This document shows, piece after piece, positions 4,367 through 5,753 of a stretch of 5,753 nucleotides of DNA (positions are counted from its first letter, which is position 1; the number at the start of each line of letters is the position of its first letter). A program made the position numbers and the translations under genes. Source of the DNA: Tannerella sp. (lineage in GTDB: Bacteria > Bacteroidota > Bacteroidia > Bacteroidales > Tannerellaceae); contig JAIRKN010000117.1 in NCBI GenBank assembly GCA_031260095.1, forward strand, positions 1 through 5,753, written 5' to 3'. A model generated the notes under the pieces. The model was given only the letters and a program-made list of their open reading frames with translations. It had not been told where the DNA came from and searched no databases.

Positions 4367-5753
4367 ATGAATCTATCCGAACTATATACAATATACAGAC
4401 AGCATCCTGTTGTCACGACAGACAGCCGCGTCTGCATACCCGGTTCGATTTTCTTCGCCCTTAAAGGCGAATTTTTCGACGGGAACAGGTATGCCGAAAA
4501 AGCGCTTCAAGCGGGATGTTCGTATGCAATCATCGACGATACGTCATCCATCCGGGAGGGAGAGAACAGAATAGTCGTAAAGAATGTACTCGAAACGCTG
4601 CAACAATTAGCAGCCCTGCACCGGAAAACGTTAGCTGTTCCCGTCATCGGCATTACCGGGACGAACGGCAAAACAACGACCAAGGAGTTACTGTCGGCCG
4701 TTCTGTCGCAGAAATACAGGATCCTCTACACACAAGGCAACTTAAATAATCACATAGGCGTACCGTTAACTTTGTTACGCCTGACCGAAGCGCATGAGAT
4801 CGCCGTGATTGAAATGGGAGCTAACCACCCCGGTGAAATCCGTGATCTCGCAAACATCGCACAGCCGGACTATGGTATTATAACCAATGTCGGACGGGCG
4901 CACCTGGAAGGATTCGGATCATTTGAAGGCGTAATAAAAACAAAGGGAGAACTGTACGAGTATCTGCGCCGGACAAGCGGAAAAATATTCATCAACCGGA
5001 ATGATAAACACCTGACGGAAATAGCCGGAGGGATTGAACAAATAACCTACGGGGCGACGGTCATACCGTCACCGGAAACCGAAGACCTGCCCCCGGCCCA
5101 ATATCCCGGTACAACGCCGAAACCAAAACCCTCTCCGACACATCCCGCTACGCCGAAAACCCCGCCTTTTATTGGTGGCTGCATAACAGACCGTACTCCC
5201 TGTCTTTCGCTTCAATGGAGGCTATCCGGGGAGGCTATCCACACAATAAAGACCCATTTAATCGGAGATTACAATCTGTGGAATGTGCTTGCCGCTGTTA
5301 CTGCCGGCATTTACTTCGGAGTCCCACCGGAGCGAATAAATACCGCAATCGCCGCTTATAAGCCCGACAACCACCGTTCGCAATTAAAAAAAACGGCATA
5401 TAACACACTCATAATTGATGCTTACAATGCAAACCCCGATAGCATGAAAGCGGCGCTTGAAAATTTCGCAGCGTTGGACGTTTCGCCGAAAGCCGTCATT
5501 CTCGGAGACATGCGCGAACTCGGAAAAAACAGCCGCCGACTGCACGAAGAGATCATACGACAAATAAAGGATTATGACCTCGAAACAATCCTACTCTGCG
5601 GAGAACAATTCTCCGAAACGGGAAAAGAACACACCTGCTTTCCGAATGTAGAAGCCCTCGCCGAGCACCTGAAAAAAAAACCGCTAAAAGGATTTCACAT
5701 ACTGATAAAAGGCTCCAGAGGATTACACCTGGAAAAAACAATAGACAAATTAT
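4367..5753 (+). CDS. murF: UDP-N-acetylmuramoyl-tripeptide--D-alanyl-D-alanine ligase, 3' end cut by window
   Basis: MurF adds D-Ala-D-Ala to UDP-MurNAc-tripeptide with ATP hydrolysis, the last cytoplasmic Mur-ligase step of peptidoglycan synthesis. The frame is open from ATG 4367 to the window edge, 462 codons plus one base. Landmarks are the N-terminal substrate domain with VTTDSR and IFFALKGEFFDGN, the P-loop GITGTNGKTTT (95-105), GNLNNHIGVP (124-133), IEMGANHPGEI (148-158), TNVGRAHLEGFGSF (173-186), IKTKGEL with a candidate carbamylated Lys193, THLIGDYN opening a conserved block, NHRSQL (335-340), IDAYNANPDSM (350-360), GDMRELG (380-386) and LIKGSRG (446-452). Bacteroidales MurF proteins are usually about 430 residues. 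The excess here comes from a proline-rich stretch at 234-267. The C-terminal domain is almost complete, so the stop should lie very close beyond the edge. The ATG at 4360 is in another frame that stops after 34 codons. The gene is divergent from folP-cdaA. Confidence 0.95.
   Translation, partial: MNLSELYTIYRQHPVVTTDSRVCIPGSIFFALKGEFFDGNRYAEKALQAGCSYAIIDDTSSIREGENRIVVKNVLETLQQLAALHRKTLAVPVIGITGTNGKTTTKELLSAVLSQKYRILYTQGNLNNHIGVPLTLLRLTEAHEIAVIEMGANHPGEIRDLANIAQPDYGIITNVGRAHLEGFGSFEGVIKTKGELYEYLRRTSGKIFINRNDKHLTEIAGGIEQITYGATVIPSPETEDLPPAQYPGTTPKPKPSPTHPATPKTPPFIGGCITDRTPCLSLQWRLSGEAIHTIKTHLIGDYNLWNVLAAVTAGIYFGVPPERINTAIAAYKPDNHRSQLKKTAYNTLIIDAYNANPDSMKAALENFAALDVSPKAVILGDMRELGKNSRRLHEEIIRQIKDYDLETILLCGEQFSETGKEHTCFPNVEALAEHLKKKPLKGFHILIKGSRGLHLEKTIDKL
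5066..5167 (+). other. Proline-rich insertion within MurF (residues 234-267)
   Basis: This 34-codon stretch encodes 13 prolines mixed with Thr, Lys and Ser, including the run TPKPKPSP. It lies in the MurF central domain between ITYGA and the conserved segment leading to THLIGDYN, where relatives as I remember them have only about 20 residues between YG and the following L-x-F/L-x-W motif; here there are over 50. The insertion is in frame and the flanking motifs are intact, so the enzyme is probably functional with an extended surface loop. Confidence 0.6.

Noticed and set aside
4360..4464. A small ORF starting at the ATG at 4360, overlapping the murF start
   Set aside because: It is 34 codons long, shares DNA with the conserved murF N terminus in another frame, and has no recognisable content.

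Overview
The window looks like chromosomal core DNA from a member of the Bacteroidales (Bacteroidota). The support is as follows. All five proteins read like Bacteroidetes versions of their families, for example DIGGYSSRP in FolP. The genes lack Shine-Dalgarno sequences and have A/T-rich leaders. Good matches to the Bacteroidetes -7 promoter box TAnnTTTG sit ahead of three of the genes. A dihydropteroate synthase gene is followed directly by a diadenylate cyclase gene, an arrangement I recall from Bacteroidetes genomes. Genus cannot be fixed from sequence alone; Parabacteroides, Dysgonomonas or Tannerella relatives are reasonable guesses.

Layout, left to right. Positions 1-1202 (minus) hold ackA, acetate kinase, complete except for the last base of its stop codon. 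Positions 1239-2252 (minus) hold pta, phosphate acetyltransferase, 36 bp upstream of ackA in transcription order. Positions 2253-2624 are a 372-bp gene-free stretch. It contains a probable pta promoter overlapped by an 18-bp palindrome, then a dense cluster of hairpins arranged as an imperfect inverted duplication and bounded by an 18-bp direct repeat. Positions 2625-3392 (minus) hold cdaA, a membrane-bound diadenylate cyclase. Positions 3397-4236 (minus) hold folP, dihydropteroate synthase, only 4 bp ahead of cdaA. Positions 4237-4366 are a divergent promoter region with one -7 box facing each way and a possible RNA pseudoknot in the folP leader. From 4367 to the right edge (plus) runs murF, the UDP-MurNAc-tripeptide:D-Ala-D-Ala ligase, which carries an unusual proline-rich insertion and is cut by the window edge.

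Functionally, pta-ackA is the acetyl-CoA to acetate route that yields ATP in a fermentative anaerobe. The folP-cdaA pair couples folate synthesis to production of the second messenger c-di-AMP. murF, divergent from that pair, completes the cytoplasmic peptidoglycan precursor. c-di-AMP is linked to cell-wall homeostasis in other bacteria, so the murF / folP-cdaA arrangement may be more than chance, but that is inference.

I see no mobile-element genes, CRISPR array, RNA gene or novel multigene system. The parts most worth a second look are non-coding: the repeat element between cdaA and pta, the palindrome on the pta promoter, and the potential pseudoknot ahead of folP. The proline-rich insertion in MurF is the main coding oddity.
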